NCBI GenBank assembly: GCA_025963265.1
Contig: JAOPUY010000627.1
Coordinates: 1 to 9,125 of the forward strand
Length of the DNA stretch: 9,125 nucleotides
Origin: Frankiales bacterium
GTDB lineage: Bacteria > Actinomycetota > Actinomycetes > Mycobacteriales > Jatrophihabitantaceae
Direction of reading: 5' to 3'
Made by a program: the position numbers and the translations under genes. The notes under the pieces are model-generated. The model saw nothing but the letters and a program-made list of their open reading frames with translations, did not search any database and was not told the DNA's origin. Each line of letters begins with the position of its first letter. Position 1 is the first letter of the stretch. Below are positions 1 through 6,890 of the stretch, one piece after another.

Positions 1-261
1 GAGGTACTGCGGCCTCGCGGGGTATGGGCCAAGCATATTGCTGTGCTCCGGGCGCAGCCAGAGCTGGGCATGCCTCTTCTCAATCCGTTGAACCGTGAGC
101 GCGAAAAATACGTCCAGGACTCGGTCGCCAATTGGCTGAATGACGCAGCCAAAGATCATCCAGCTTGGGTACTTGCCGTATGCGAACGTTGGCTGACTGA
201 ATGCGGTGGAGATTTGGCAACCCGGCGCATCTGCACGCGGGCCCGACGTTCACTGAAATGA
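1..261 (+). CDS. DNA alkylation repair protein (AlkC/AlkD-like), C-terminal fragment, probably truncated
   Basis: The frame is open from base 1 to the TGA at 259-261, so the gene enters from outside the window and 86 codons are visible. The residues RPRxxW, then SVANWLND followed by KDHP, are the hallmark of the HEAT-repeat alkylpurine DNA glycosylase group (AlkC/AlkD-like), which removes alkylated bases from DNA. The match then decays: where homologues usually read roughly RWIxxHALRSL, this copy has RRICTRARRSL and stops at once. From family knowledge, AlkC-like proteins normally continue well past this point with a C-terminal domain, which is missing here. I infer a 3'-truncated, probably non-functional remnant at the edge of the inserted cluster. 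A GTG at 43 could be taken as a start, but the family match clearly continues upstream of it. Family assignment is fairly sure; the pseudogene status is less so. Confidence 0.65.
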   Translation, partial: EVLRPRGVWAKHIAVLRAQPELGMPLLNPLNREREKYVQDSVANWLNDAAKDHPAWVLAVCERWLTECGGDLATRRICTRARRSLK

Positions 262-273
262 AACTGTCCAGAA

Positions 274-278
274 CGAGG
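274..278 (+). promoter_or_regulatory. Ribosome binding site for the N-acyl amino acid synthase
   Basis: CGAGG lies 8 bases before the ATG at 287 and supports that start. Only 25 bases separate the preceding stop from this ATG, so the promoter of the whole operon must lie inside the repair-gene remnant or further upstream. I see no convincing sigma-70 promoter in the 25 bases. Confidence 0.45.
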
Positions 279-286
279 CTTCGACC

Positions 287-1171
287 ATGAGCGACAAGCT
301 TAGCCGTAAGACGATCTTCAATCTGATGCCCGGCCTACTTATGCGCGAGATCGTCGTGCGCAAACTTGGCCGCCTCGACCTTGACTTTCCAGGGATTCGC
401 TTCAAGATTGCTTCATCCTCAGCGGAGATAGCCAAGGCAATCAATCTCGTTGACGATTGTTATGTTGCTCGGGGCATTCTTGACCGTGAACAAAAGCAGA
501 TTTCGACGCACATACTTCTACCGACCACTACCGTGTTCGTCGCGTTGCGCGATGACGAGGTCATAGGAACGGTATCTCTCATTGAAGAATCACCGCTTGG
601 CTTTCCGATGGAGGAGGTTCACCCGGAGGTGCAGCAATTCCGTAGCGACCTCCGGCGCAGTGCGGAGGTGGGCGGCTTGGCGACAGTCGCTCGCTATCGT
701 AAAAGCGGCCTCTCGATCATGCTTTACAACATGCTGTATCGGTGGGCGCGGTATTATCGAAACATCGAAGATCTTATTATCGCCGTTCATCCTTCCTCAG
801 AGGGATTTTATTCCAATGTTCTTCTGTTCGAAAAAATAGGATCCATCCGGGAATACAAAAAACTACGCGGTGCGGAGTCGGTACCCCTACACCTCGATAT
901 CCCTGGTGTATTGGCACGGTTTAAAAGCATGTACGAAAAGATCAAGCTTCAGCGATGCTACTACGATAATTTGTATTCGTTTTTTTGCGATCCACGCGAA
1001 GAAATTTTCGATTTTAGCGAACATCCGGATTATCGTCCACGGCATACCAGGGGTGGGTGCCTTAACTCTGATCAAATTTCCAGTTTGCTCAAGGAGTTTC
1101 GCATTCATATTGGCGATCTACCGGAAATCGATCGCAACACACTTGCAAAATATTATCCGAGTCTTGCCTGA
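287..1171 (+). CDS. FeeM-like N-acyl amino acid synthase (GNAT/autoinducer-synthase fold)
   Basis: This 294-residue protein resembles the FeeM family, which transfers a long-chain acyl group from acyl carrier protein to the amino group of an amino acid; tyrosine is the substrate of the founding member. The acyltransferase core runs from about residue 38 (FKIA) to 205. It includes the strand VFVALRDDEVIGTVSL (83-98), the acidic AEVGGLAT segment (126-133) where FeeM and LuxI-type enzymes carry a key glutamate, RYRKSGLS (136-143) as the likely pantetheine/phosphate loop, and a hydrophobic DLIIAVHP strand (162-169) with FYxxxxLFEKIG after it. The first 36 or so residues and the last 90 lie outside the core, and the C-terminal part is rich in aromatic residues. 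It opens the operon, 9 bases before the methyltransferase gene. Its middle is AT-rich: by hand count 43% GC over 781-1020. The family call is good; the acceptor amino acid and acyl length cannot be read from sequence. Confidence 0.8.
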   Translation: MSDKLSRKTIFNLMPGLLMREIVVRKLGRLDLDFPGIRFKIASSSAEIAKAINLVDDCYVARGILDREQKQISTHILLPTTTVFVALRDDEVIGTVSLIEESPLGFPMEEVHPEVQQFRSDLRRSAEVGGLATVARYRKSGLSIMLYNMLYRWARYYRNIEDLIIAVHPSSEGFYSNVLLFEKIGSIREYKKLRGAESVPLHLDIPGVLARFKSMYEKIKLQRCYYDNLYSFFCDPREEIFDFSEHPDYRPRHTRGGCLNSDQISSLLKEFRIHIGDLPEIDRNTLAKYYPSLA

Positions 1172-1180
1172 GGGGCTGAT

Positions 1181-2044
1181 ATGTCTTTGCTTAACGCCAT
1201 TTGCCGAGAAACATTTTCAAGGACCACGTTCGCAAGAATACCGGAGCCTGCGCTGGTTATGAGCGGGGACGAAACGGTGCGTGATTACACTGGTTGTGGC
1301 GAAGCCGGCGGCGCACTCTACGGCCCCTATCTCTACAACGCAATGCAAATTGCCGCTCGTATTCGTCCGGGAGCGAGGGTTGTCGACCTTGGGTGCGGTT
1401 CTGGACAGTTGCTCAATCTCGTCGCCGGCTGGAATCCGGATGCATGCTTCACTGGCGTCGATCTCTCCCAGGATATGTTGTCTGAAGCGCGGTCGCGCGC
1501 TTCAGCCGGCAGGCTCGCAAACGTGACCTACGTGAACGGCGACTTTTCTGGGCTGAAAGGATTTGAATCTTGCGCCTACGACGCGGTGATTTCATCAATG
1601 GCTTTGCATCATCTGCCCGACGAAGCGGCCTTAGCGCGGACGTTCCGTTCAGTTGACCGGGTACTGAAGCCCGGCGGAGCGGTGTATCTAATGGATTTCG
1701 GTCGATTGCGTAGCGTCGATGCCGTCAAAATTTTCGTTAGCAAAGTACGGCGGAGCGAGACGGAGATGCTCGCCATGGACTATCACGCTAGTTTGCTTGC
1801 AGCATTTAGTCATGCTGATTTTTCCCGGGAGGCATTTCGGTTTCGCCCGAACGAGACGACTCTCTATCGAACCGCAATTTCTCCTCTGGTGGTAGTTGTC
1901 GCAACCCGTCCTACAGAAGGGTTACCGGCTAGCACGCAGGTCCGGTTTCGGGAGGCGTTCGCGCGGCTATCACCCCAGCGCAAGGCGGAGTTTCGTCAAC
2001 TCAAGTGGTTTCTGCGTTTTGGCGGATTGTCGATATCCACTTAA
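1181..2044 (+). CDS. Class I SAM-dependent methyltransferase
   Basis: This is a 287-residue Rossmann-fold methyltransferase. Motif I is VVDLGCGSG (67-75), the acidic residue that holds the SAM ribose hydroxyls is Asp94 in GVDLS, the next acidic turn is NGDF (119-122), motif IV is DAVISSMALHHLPD (134-147), and LKPGG with the strand after it (162-172) is motif VI. The N-terminal 60 residues and the C-terminal 100 probably form the substrate lid. Nothing in the sequence fixes whether O, N or C is methylated. In this operon the phenol, carboxylate or benzylic hydroxyl of an N-acyl amino acid is a reasonable target (inference). The ATG at 1181 is preceded by AGGGG (1171-1175) with good spacing, and that site overlaps the stop of the synthase gene, implying translational coupling. 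The stop is 11 bases before the next start. Confidence 0.85.
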   Translation: MSLLNAICRETFSRTTFARIPEPALVMSGDETVRDYTGCGEAGGALYGPYLYNAMQIAARIRPGARVVDLGCGSGQLLNLVAGWNPDACFTGVDLSQDMLSEARSRASAGRLANVTYVNGDFSGLKGFESCAYDAVISSMALHHLPDEAALARTFRSVDRVLKPGGAVYLMDFGRLRSVDAVKIFVSKVRRSETEMLAMDYHASLLAAFSHADFSREAFRFRPNETTLYRTAISPLVVVVATRPTEGLPASTQVRFREAFARLSPQRKAEFRQLKWFLRFGGLSIST

Positions 2045-2052
2045 GGATGTGA
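2043..2052 (+). promoter_or_regulatory. Shine-Dalgarno deciding a TTG start, with an ATG-TGA minimal start-stop
   Basis: AAGGA at 2043-2047 sits 8 bases before the TTG at 2056 and supports it as the start of the flavoprotein gene. The same site runs into ATG-TGA at 2047-2052, a start codon followed directly by a stop. It could let ribosomes finishing the methyltransferase gene pause or reinitiate; that role is a guess. Confidence 0.4.
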
Positions 2053-2055
2053 ACT

Positions 2056-3630
2056 TTGACCTACCCGATTCCTAACACGGCGTTGCGCGATCGACTGCAA
2101 GCGGCGGTCGCACGGTGGCGCGAAATGCTTTTACCAATGTACGTTCTGACCGGCGATGCAGCAGACGTGGTGATGGCAGATACCGACTGGCACGCGCGGC
2201 GTGACTACATAGTTCTGAAGCCGGCGAATCGCAACGAAGTTCGAATCGCGTTGGCAATTGCTGCTGAGATGCGGGTTCCGGTGCATCCGGTGAGCACTGG
2301 ACGCAATTGGGGTTATGGCAGCGGTCATCCACCAGAACGAGGTACACAGGTGATTCTGCATCTCGCTCGTCTCGATCGCATCGTCGACTTCGACTCGCAG
2401 AAGGGGCTTGTCACATTGGAACCTGGCGTTACGCAAGGAATGCTCGCGAAATTTCTGGAATGCAATGGTGCGAGATTCATGACACCCACGACAGGGGCTG
2501 GCCCTAGTTGCAGTCTTATCGGAAATGCGCTCGAACGCGGCTACGGCCTTACGCCATGCGCCGACCACTTCGCCGCGGTGATGGGTATTGAGGCAGTGTT
2601 ACCGGACGGACAGATTTATCGTTCACCTTTAGCGACGTGGGGCGACGACGTGGCGCCCCTCGGTCACTATAAATGGGGCTGCGGCCCGTATCTCGACGGA
2701 CTGTTTTCGCAGGGAGCGTTTGGGGTCGTCACTCGGATGACGCTCGCGTTGGCGCGGCGCCCCGCGCGAGTTGAGTCGTTTTATTTCTGGATCGGCCAGG
2801 ACGACGGTCTCGAGGCCGCGGTCGATCGTATCCAGGATTTGCTTGCTAGTGCAGGTGGGCCGATCGGCGGCATCAATCTCGTCAGCGCTGAGCGCCTCAA
2901 TCTGATGGTCAAGCAAGGCTCAAAATTACCGCGTGCAGCCTGGATTGGGACCGGCGCCCTGTATGGCGATCGTAGTCAGGTGCTTGCAACGCGCAAGTCG
3001 ATCACCTCACGGCTGGGGCCGGTTTCAAAGAAGATTATGTTTCTCAATCGGGCCCGGCTGAGGTTGGCTGAGCGACTTGAGCATTTTGCCTCGTCATTTG
3101 GCCTTGCTCCGTCGTTGAGGCAACTCGTGCGTTCAACCGCTGAAATTCTCGGCGTACTTGAGGGCAAGCCGTCAGAATTCGCGTTGCCGCTCGCGTACGC
3201 CGCGCGCATGGAAGTACCGGCGCACGATCTCGATCCGGCGCGTGACGGCTGCGGCTTGCTTTGGTACGCCCCTGTCGTTCCCTTGGATGGCCCAGCAGCG
3301 CGTCGTTATTACAGGCTAGCCGTACGTATCTGTTCACGCTATGGATTCAAACCTGCAGTTACCTTCAGTTCCCTCTCGCCTATCGCCTTCGACAGTACGC
3401 TGCCATTGATATTTGAGCCGACGCAGGAAGGCAGCTCTCGCGCACACACCTGCATGAAAGAACTGATTCAACAGGGTAAGGAGGAAGGCTTTTTCCCCTA
3501 TCGTTATGGCGCGGCATCGATGGCCGAGGCGGTGTCATCGCCCGACGTGTTCTGGCGACTGGCGACAGACCTGAAGCGAACTGTCGACCCGAACGGAATC
3601 ATTTCCCCGGGCCGATATCACCGGTCTTGA
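2056..3630 (+). CDS. VAO/4-cresol dehydrogenase family FAD-dependent oxidoreductase acting on para-substituted phenols
   Basis: The 524-residue protein has a full PCMH-type FAD-binding domain (about 45-235) and the VAO-type cap and C-terminal domain. FAD pyrophosphate contacts are STGRNWGYG (80-88) and the GAGPS to GNALERGYG stretch (147-164). KWGCGPYLDGLFSQGAFGVVT (206-226) is very close to 4-cresol dehydrogenase and vanillyl-alcohol oxidase relatives, and DPNGIISPGRY (511-521) is the usual C-terminal signature. The three residues that bind the phenolate in this family appear present: Tyr87 in the RNxGYG loop and the Tyr482-Arg483 pair. Such enzymes take hydride from the benzylic carbon of a 4-alkylphenol to give a quinone methide, which is hydrated or desaturated. 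By eye, the His or Tyr that usually carries covalent FAD aligns near Leu401, so FAD may be non-covalent. No cytochrome subunit gene is adjacent. TTG is chosen as the start because of the AAGGA 8 bases upstream; no better in-frame start precedes Met24. Confidence 0.82.
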   Translation: MTYPIPNTALRDRLQAAVARWREMLLPMYVLTGDAADVVMADTDWHARRDYIVLKPANRNEVRIALAIAAEMRVPVHPVSTGRNWGYGSGHPPERGTQVILHLARLDRIVDFDSQKGLVTLEPGVTQGMLAKFLECNGARFMTPTTGAGPSCSLIGNALERGYGLTPCADHFAAVMGIEAVLPDGQIYRSPLATWGDDVAPLGHYKWGCGPYLDGLFSQGAFGVVTRMTLALARRPARVESFYFWIGQDDGLEAAVDRIQDLLASAGGPIGGINLVSAERLNLMVKQGSKLPRAAWIGTGALYGDRSQVLATRKSITSRLGPVSKKIMFLNRARLRLAERLEHFASSFGLAPSLRQLVRSTAEILGVLEGKPSEFALPLAYAARMEVPAHDLDPARDGCGLLWYAPVVPLDGPAARRYYRLAVRICSRYGFKPAVTFSSLSPIAFDSTLPLIFEPTQEGSSRAHTCMKELIQQGKEEGFFPYRYGAASMAEAVSSPDVFWRLATDLKRTVDPNGIISPGRYHRS

Positions 3631-3651
3631 TTGACGTTGAGGTAACTATAA

Positions 3652-5394
3652 ATGACTAAGTTGGTAATCATCGGCTCAGGCCTGGCTGGAAAGCTCGCCG
3701 CGCTTTACTTCTCACGCTATATCGAGGACATCGAGTTGGTCGTGATTGACCCGCGCAAAGACAATCTACCGATCGTAGGCGAATCGACGGTCGAAATAAC
3801 GGCGCAGTTTCTGAAGTCGCTTGATCTCTCCAGACATCTGGAGGAGGAGCACTATCACAAATATGGACTAACCTATTACTTTCGTACCGATGGCGACGAG
3901 GACGGTTACGATTACGTGCTGCATGAGGCTCCGGGCGTTATACGTCTACCGGCCTACAATCTGAACCGCTGGAAGTTCGACCGCGAACTGACGCGCCGAC
4001 TTGAGGGGCGCATCGTCGACGTTCATGGAAAGGTCTCGGATATTGCCATTGCTCCGAAAGCAAGCGGCAGGCGGCACTGGTTGAAGGTCATGCAAGACGA
4101 CGGCAGCGAAATGACGCTGGAAGCCGATTACGTCGTAGATACAAGTGGCCGGTCACGGTTCCTCGCCAATAAGCTCTCCTTGAAAAAAGCGCCCGCCTAT
4201 CAACGTTCGTCCTATTGGCTTCGCCTTGAAGATTTCGATCGTGAAATCCTTACCTCGCTCAACGCGCGCAAGATCCGGCATCACTGCTTCGACTCATACT
4301 ACGTGACCCATCATTTCTATGGACACGGATATTGGATTTGGATCATTCCGATGCGTTCGGAAAACAGCAAGGATCTTCTCAGCTTCGGTTACACGTATCG
4401 GCCCGAGATTTGCGGCGAGAAAGTCATGTCGTTCGATCGGCTCTGCGAGATTCTTAAACGTGACCATCCCCCGCTAGAAGCGTTTATCCGAAGTGGTAAG
4501 GTGATCGACGAGACGCGTTACTACAATTACATGTATGAAAGCGAGAAATACTATTCTTTGGATGGGTGGTTTCTTCTCGGTGACGCTGCTTTTACATTCG
4601 ATCCTGCCAATAGCGCCGGGATTGCGTATCTCAGTCACCAGATTCCCCAGATTGCATCGTTCATCCTGAAGGATCGTGTCGGCATGCTGACCGAAGGATA
4701 CGTCGCGTCACTGGAAATGCATTTGCGTGCCCAACTTGCTCTTCAGGACACTTGGAGTTGCTGGTACACGTTCATGAAATCGCCAATCAAGATGGCGTGG
4801 ACGTTACTGCTCGCCAATATGGGCTATTTCCACATCGTCGTACCGAACTACCTGTCCGGAGTCTTCCTCAATGGGGCCGTGTCGCGCCAATTCGCCAAGC
4901 TGGTGCCACGACATGAGCCGTCGAGTCAGCCGGCCGCCTATCCGTTCGCCAGTCTGCTCGACGAACTCGAGGCAACGACGGACCGAAAACGAGTATCGAG
5001 GATGATCCCGGCGCTTTATGAATATACCGTGCCCTTTTCCTACTATCGGCCCGATGGCGTGAATCGCAGTCGGCTCGCGGCGCGGTACTTCTTTAAACGT
5101 GCGGGGCTGCGATTGAAAGCCATGGCGATGCTGAATTGGCGCCCGTCGTTGCGTCATCTGCGCCTCTTTATGCGTCACGGTTTCGGCTCGGTGGGCGACT
5201 ATCTTCAGGGCACCTTTCTGTCAGTGTTTCCGTCGGCTTACGCGCGCAATGAGCGAGCCGGTGGGGAAGATAGATCACCGTTCGTACCGCCGCACCGGTT
5301 TCTCGGTCTTGATCGGCACGACGCTGAAGATGGCACGCGTCCTATGACGAAGGACGCATCGACGACACCTATGCTGCCAAGGGACGTGACGTGA
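3652..5394 (+). CDS. Flavin-dependent halogenase (phenol/pyrrole-halogenase type)
   Basis: This 580-residue FAD enzyme has the GSGLAG dinucleotide loop (8-13), GEST (43-46), DTSGRSR (163-169), the halogenase-defining WxWxIP motif (Trp228, Trp230, Ile232, Pro233) and GDAA with DPANSAG (310-323). Lys70 falls where the catalytic lysine of halogenases such as CmlS and PltA is found, the residue that handles hypohalous acid. Together these support halogenation with reduced FAD, oxygen and chloride or bromide. The C-terminal region (about 340-580) is long, aromatic-rich and covers a length similar to phenol halogenases with a C-terminal lid domain; the last 45 or so residues look disordered. The tryptophan-halogenase assignment is less likely because the lysine region and overall layout fit the phenol/pyrrole subgroup better. 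The gene begins 21 bases after the flavoprotein gene, with TGAGGT as ribosome site, and its stop overlaps the amidase start by 4 bases. No dedicated flavin reductase is seen nearby. A non-halogenating monooxygenase relative remains possible. Confidence 0.78.
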   Translation: MTKLVIIGSGLAGKLAALYFSRYIEDIELVVIDPRKDNLPIVGESTVEITAQFLKSLDLSRHLEEEHYHKYGLTYYFRTDGDEDGYDYVLHEAPGVIRLPAYNLNRWKFDRELTRRLEGRIVDVHGKVSDIAIAPKASGRRHWLKVMQDDGSEMTLEADYVVDTSGRSRFLANKLSLKKAPAYQRSSYWLRLEDFDREILTSLNARKIRHHCFDSYYVTHHFYGHGYWIWIIPMRSENSKDLLSFGYTYRPEICGEKVMSFDRLCEILKRDHPPLEAFIRSGKVIDETRYYNYMYESEKYYSLDGWFLLGDAAFTFDPANSAGIAYLSHQIPQIASFILKDRVGMLTEGYVASLEMHLRAQLALQDTWSCWYTFMKSPIKMAWTLLLANMGYFHIVVPNYLSGVFLNGAVSRQFAKLVPRHEPSSQPAAYPFASLLDELEATTDRKRVSRMIPALYEYTVPFSYYRPDGVNRSRLAARYFFKRAGLRLKAMAMLNWRPSLRHLRLFMRHGFGSVGDYLQGTFLSVFPSAYARNERAGGEDRSPFVPPHRFLGLDRHDAEDGTRPMTKDASTTPMLPRDVT

Positions 5395-6890
5395 GCGTAA
5401 TAAGTGTTGGGTCCGATCTTGAGCATTTGCCGGCGGTGGCGCTTGCTCACGCAATTCGCAGTGGTTCTGTTCAGAGTACGCAGCTAGTCGAGAAGTCTCT
5501 CTCTCAGTTGAATGGGTTGGGGCGTCGCCTTGGCGCCGTTGCCGCGATCCGTTGGTCGGCCAGAGAAGAGGCCGCAGCGGTTGATCGACTTGTGGCCGAA
5601 GGGCAGGCTGCAGCAGAAAGCTCGACCCCCTTCCTCGGTGTGCCATGTAGCGTCAAAGAGGGGTTGAAGGTCGCGGGGGCACCGTGGCGGATGGGCAGTC
5701 GGCTCAACCTTAATCGCGTAGCGGGAGAGGACGGCAGCGTCGTTGCTCGTTTGAGGCGTGCAGGCGCCATCATCACCGGGCTCGGTTCGATGGCGGAAAT
5801 GGCCCTCTGGCCAGAAACAGTCAATCGGATCGAGGGGGTGGCGCGCCATCCGCATGATCTGCGCCGCACGCCTGGCGGCAGCAGTGGAGGTGATGCCGCG
5901 TTGACCGCAGCACGGTGCGTCCCGTTCGCCATCGGTGCTGACGGTGGCGGCTCTGTACGCATTCCCGCCGCGTACTGCGGGCTCTTTGGTCACAAACCCT
6001 CTGCAGGACTTGTACCGCTGACCGGACATGTTCCGCTCGACGGTGTGGCTTGTGACACCGACGCGGCGCAGAGCCTTGCATGGTTCTTCGCCCCCGGCCC
6101 GATTTGCCGCCATGCTGACGATCTGTGGCCGTTGTTGAAAGTGATGGCCGGCCCAGATGGGTGTCAGCGCGGCATCGGGGTGCGTACATTGGCTGAAACC
6201 GCCGACTTTGACCCGGCTGGCCGAACCATACTGATGCGGGCCCGACCTAAGGTGGCGCTGGCAGAGGTCGTTTCGGCCGAGCAGAGCGAGGCGGTCGAGG
6301 CTGCTGCCATGTCGCTTGCAAAACGCGGAGGGCTCGTCCGGCAGTTGCCCGACACGTTCCTGACTCATGCGTTCGGCATCTGGTCCGGTACGCTGCGCGC
6401 GTCGAGTGATCTGCGTCTCGGCGAGATGCTCGGGGGCGGCTCGTCGCTGCAACTCGGGCGGGAAATGCTACGTAGGATCGGCGGTGCACCGATGCACACG
6501 CTGCCGTCATTGATGCTGGCGACCCTTGACCGCGTCGCCCCGATGCGACGACGAGCGGCCGAACGCTATTGCCGCCTTGGCGCCGAGTTGGCAGCCGAAT
6601 TGACCGCGTTGCTCGGCGATGGCGGAGTCCTTTTGCTGCCGCCCGTCCCGGGCGTTGCGCCCCGCCACGGGCACGCGTTGCTACGTCCTTTCAACATTGC
6701 CTATACCGCGCTGTTCAATGCTCTTGGACTGCCGGCTACGGTCGCGCCTGTCTCGCTCGGCAGGTGCGGCCTGCCGCTCGGCGTCCAGATCGTGTCAGCG
6801 ATCGGAAACGATAGCTTAACCATCGGCGCCGCTGTGGCGATCGCCGATTCTCACTCAATGTCCATATTTTATAAGGGATGCCATGTCTGA
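5391..6890 (+). CDS. Amidase-signature family hydrolase (fatty-acid-amide-hydrolase-like)
   Basis: The 499-residue protein carries the full Ser-cisSer-Lys triad of the amidase signature family: Lys89 in VPCSVKEG, the first serine of GGSSGG (Ser164) and the nucleophile Ser188 in GGGSVRIPA. LFGHKPS (198-204) follows as in typical members, and LPLGVQIV (461-468) is the conserved C-terminal strand. The family includes GatA, aryl-acylamidases and fatty acid amide hydrolase, which cleaves N-acyl amides. Beside an N-acyl amino acid synthase, cleavage or remodelling of the N-acyl product is the natural suggestion, but the substrate is not readable from sequence. The start is GTG at 5391, overlapping the halogenase stop as GTGA, with AAGGGA (5379-5384) 6 bases upstream. 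It runs 8 bases into the next gene, so coupling is tight. GC is clearly higher than in the first gene (66% by hand count over three 60-base lines). The extreme C-terminus is unlike usual homologues and may have been remodelled by the overlap. Confidence 0.85.
   Translation: MSVISVGSDLEHLPAVALAHAIRSGSVQSTQLVEKSLSQLNGLGRRLGAVAAIRWSAREEAAAVDRLVAEGQAAAESSTPFLGVPCSVKEGLKVAGAPWRMGSRLNLNRVAGEDGSVVARLRRAGAIITGLGSMAEMALWPETVNRIEGVARHPHDLRRTPGGSSGGDAALTAARCVPFAIGADGGGSVRIPAAYCGLFGHKPSAGLVPLTGHVPLDGVACDTDAAQSLAWFFAPGPICRHADDLWPLLKVMAGPDGCQRGIGVRTLAETADFDPAGRTILMRARPKVALAEVVSAEQSEAVEAAAMSLAKRGGLVRQLPDTFLTHAFGIWSGTLRASSDLRLGEMLGGGSSLQLGREMLRRIGGAPMHTLPSLMLATLDRVAPMRRRAAERYCRLGAELAAELTALLGDGGVLLLPPVPGVAPRHGHALLRPFNIAYTALFNALGLPATVAPVSLGRCGLPLGVQIVSAIGNDSLTIGAAVAIADSHSMSIFYKGCHV

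Noticed and set aside
287..1171. LuxI-type acyl-homoserine lactone synthase
   Set aside because: The fold is related, but the conserved LuxI N-terminal Arg/Phe/Trp pattern is absent and no LuxR regulator is nearby; the core fits the FeeM family better.
870..1262. 130-codon + strand frame spanning the synthase-methyltransferase junction
   Set aside because: It overlaps both genes in another frame, has no ribosome site and shows no recognisable domain.
3631..3652. TTGACG followed by TATAAA before the halogenase, resembling -35 and -10 boxes
   Set aside because: Only 10 bases separate them, far short of the roughly 17 needed, and the -10 would overlap the start codon.
5484..6452. Long minus-strand open frame (322 codons) opposite the amidase gene
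   Set aside because: It is rich in Arg, His and Cys, shows no family features, and lies exactly opposite a GC-rich gene with a full catalytic triad; antisense frames stay open in such DNA.
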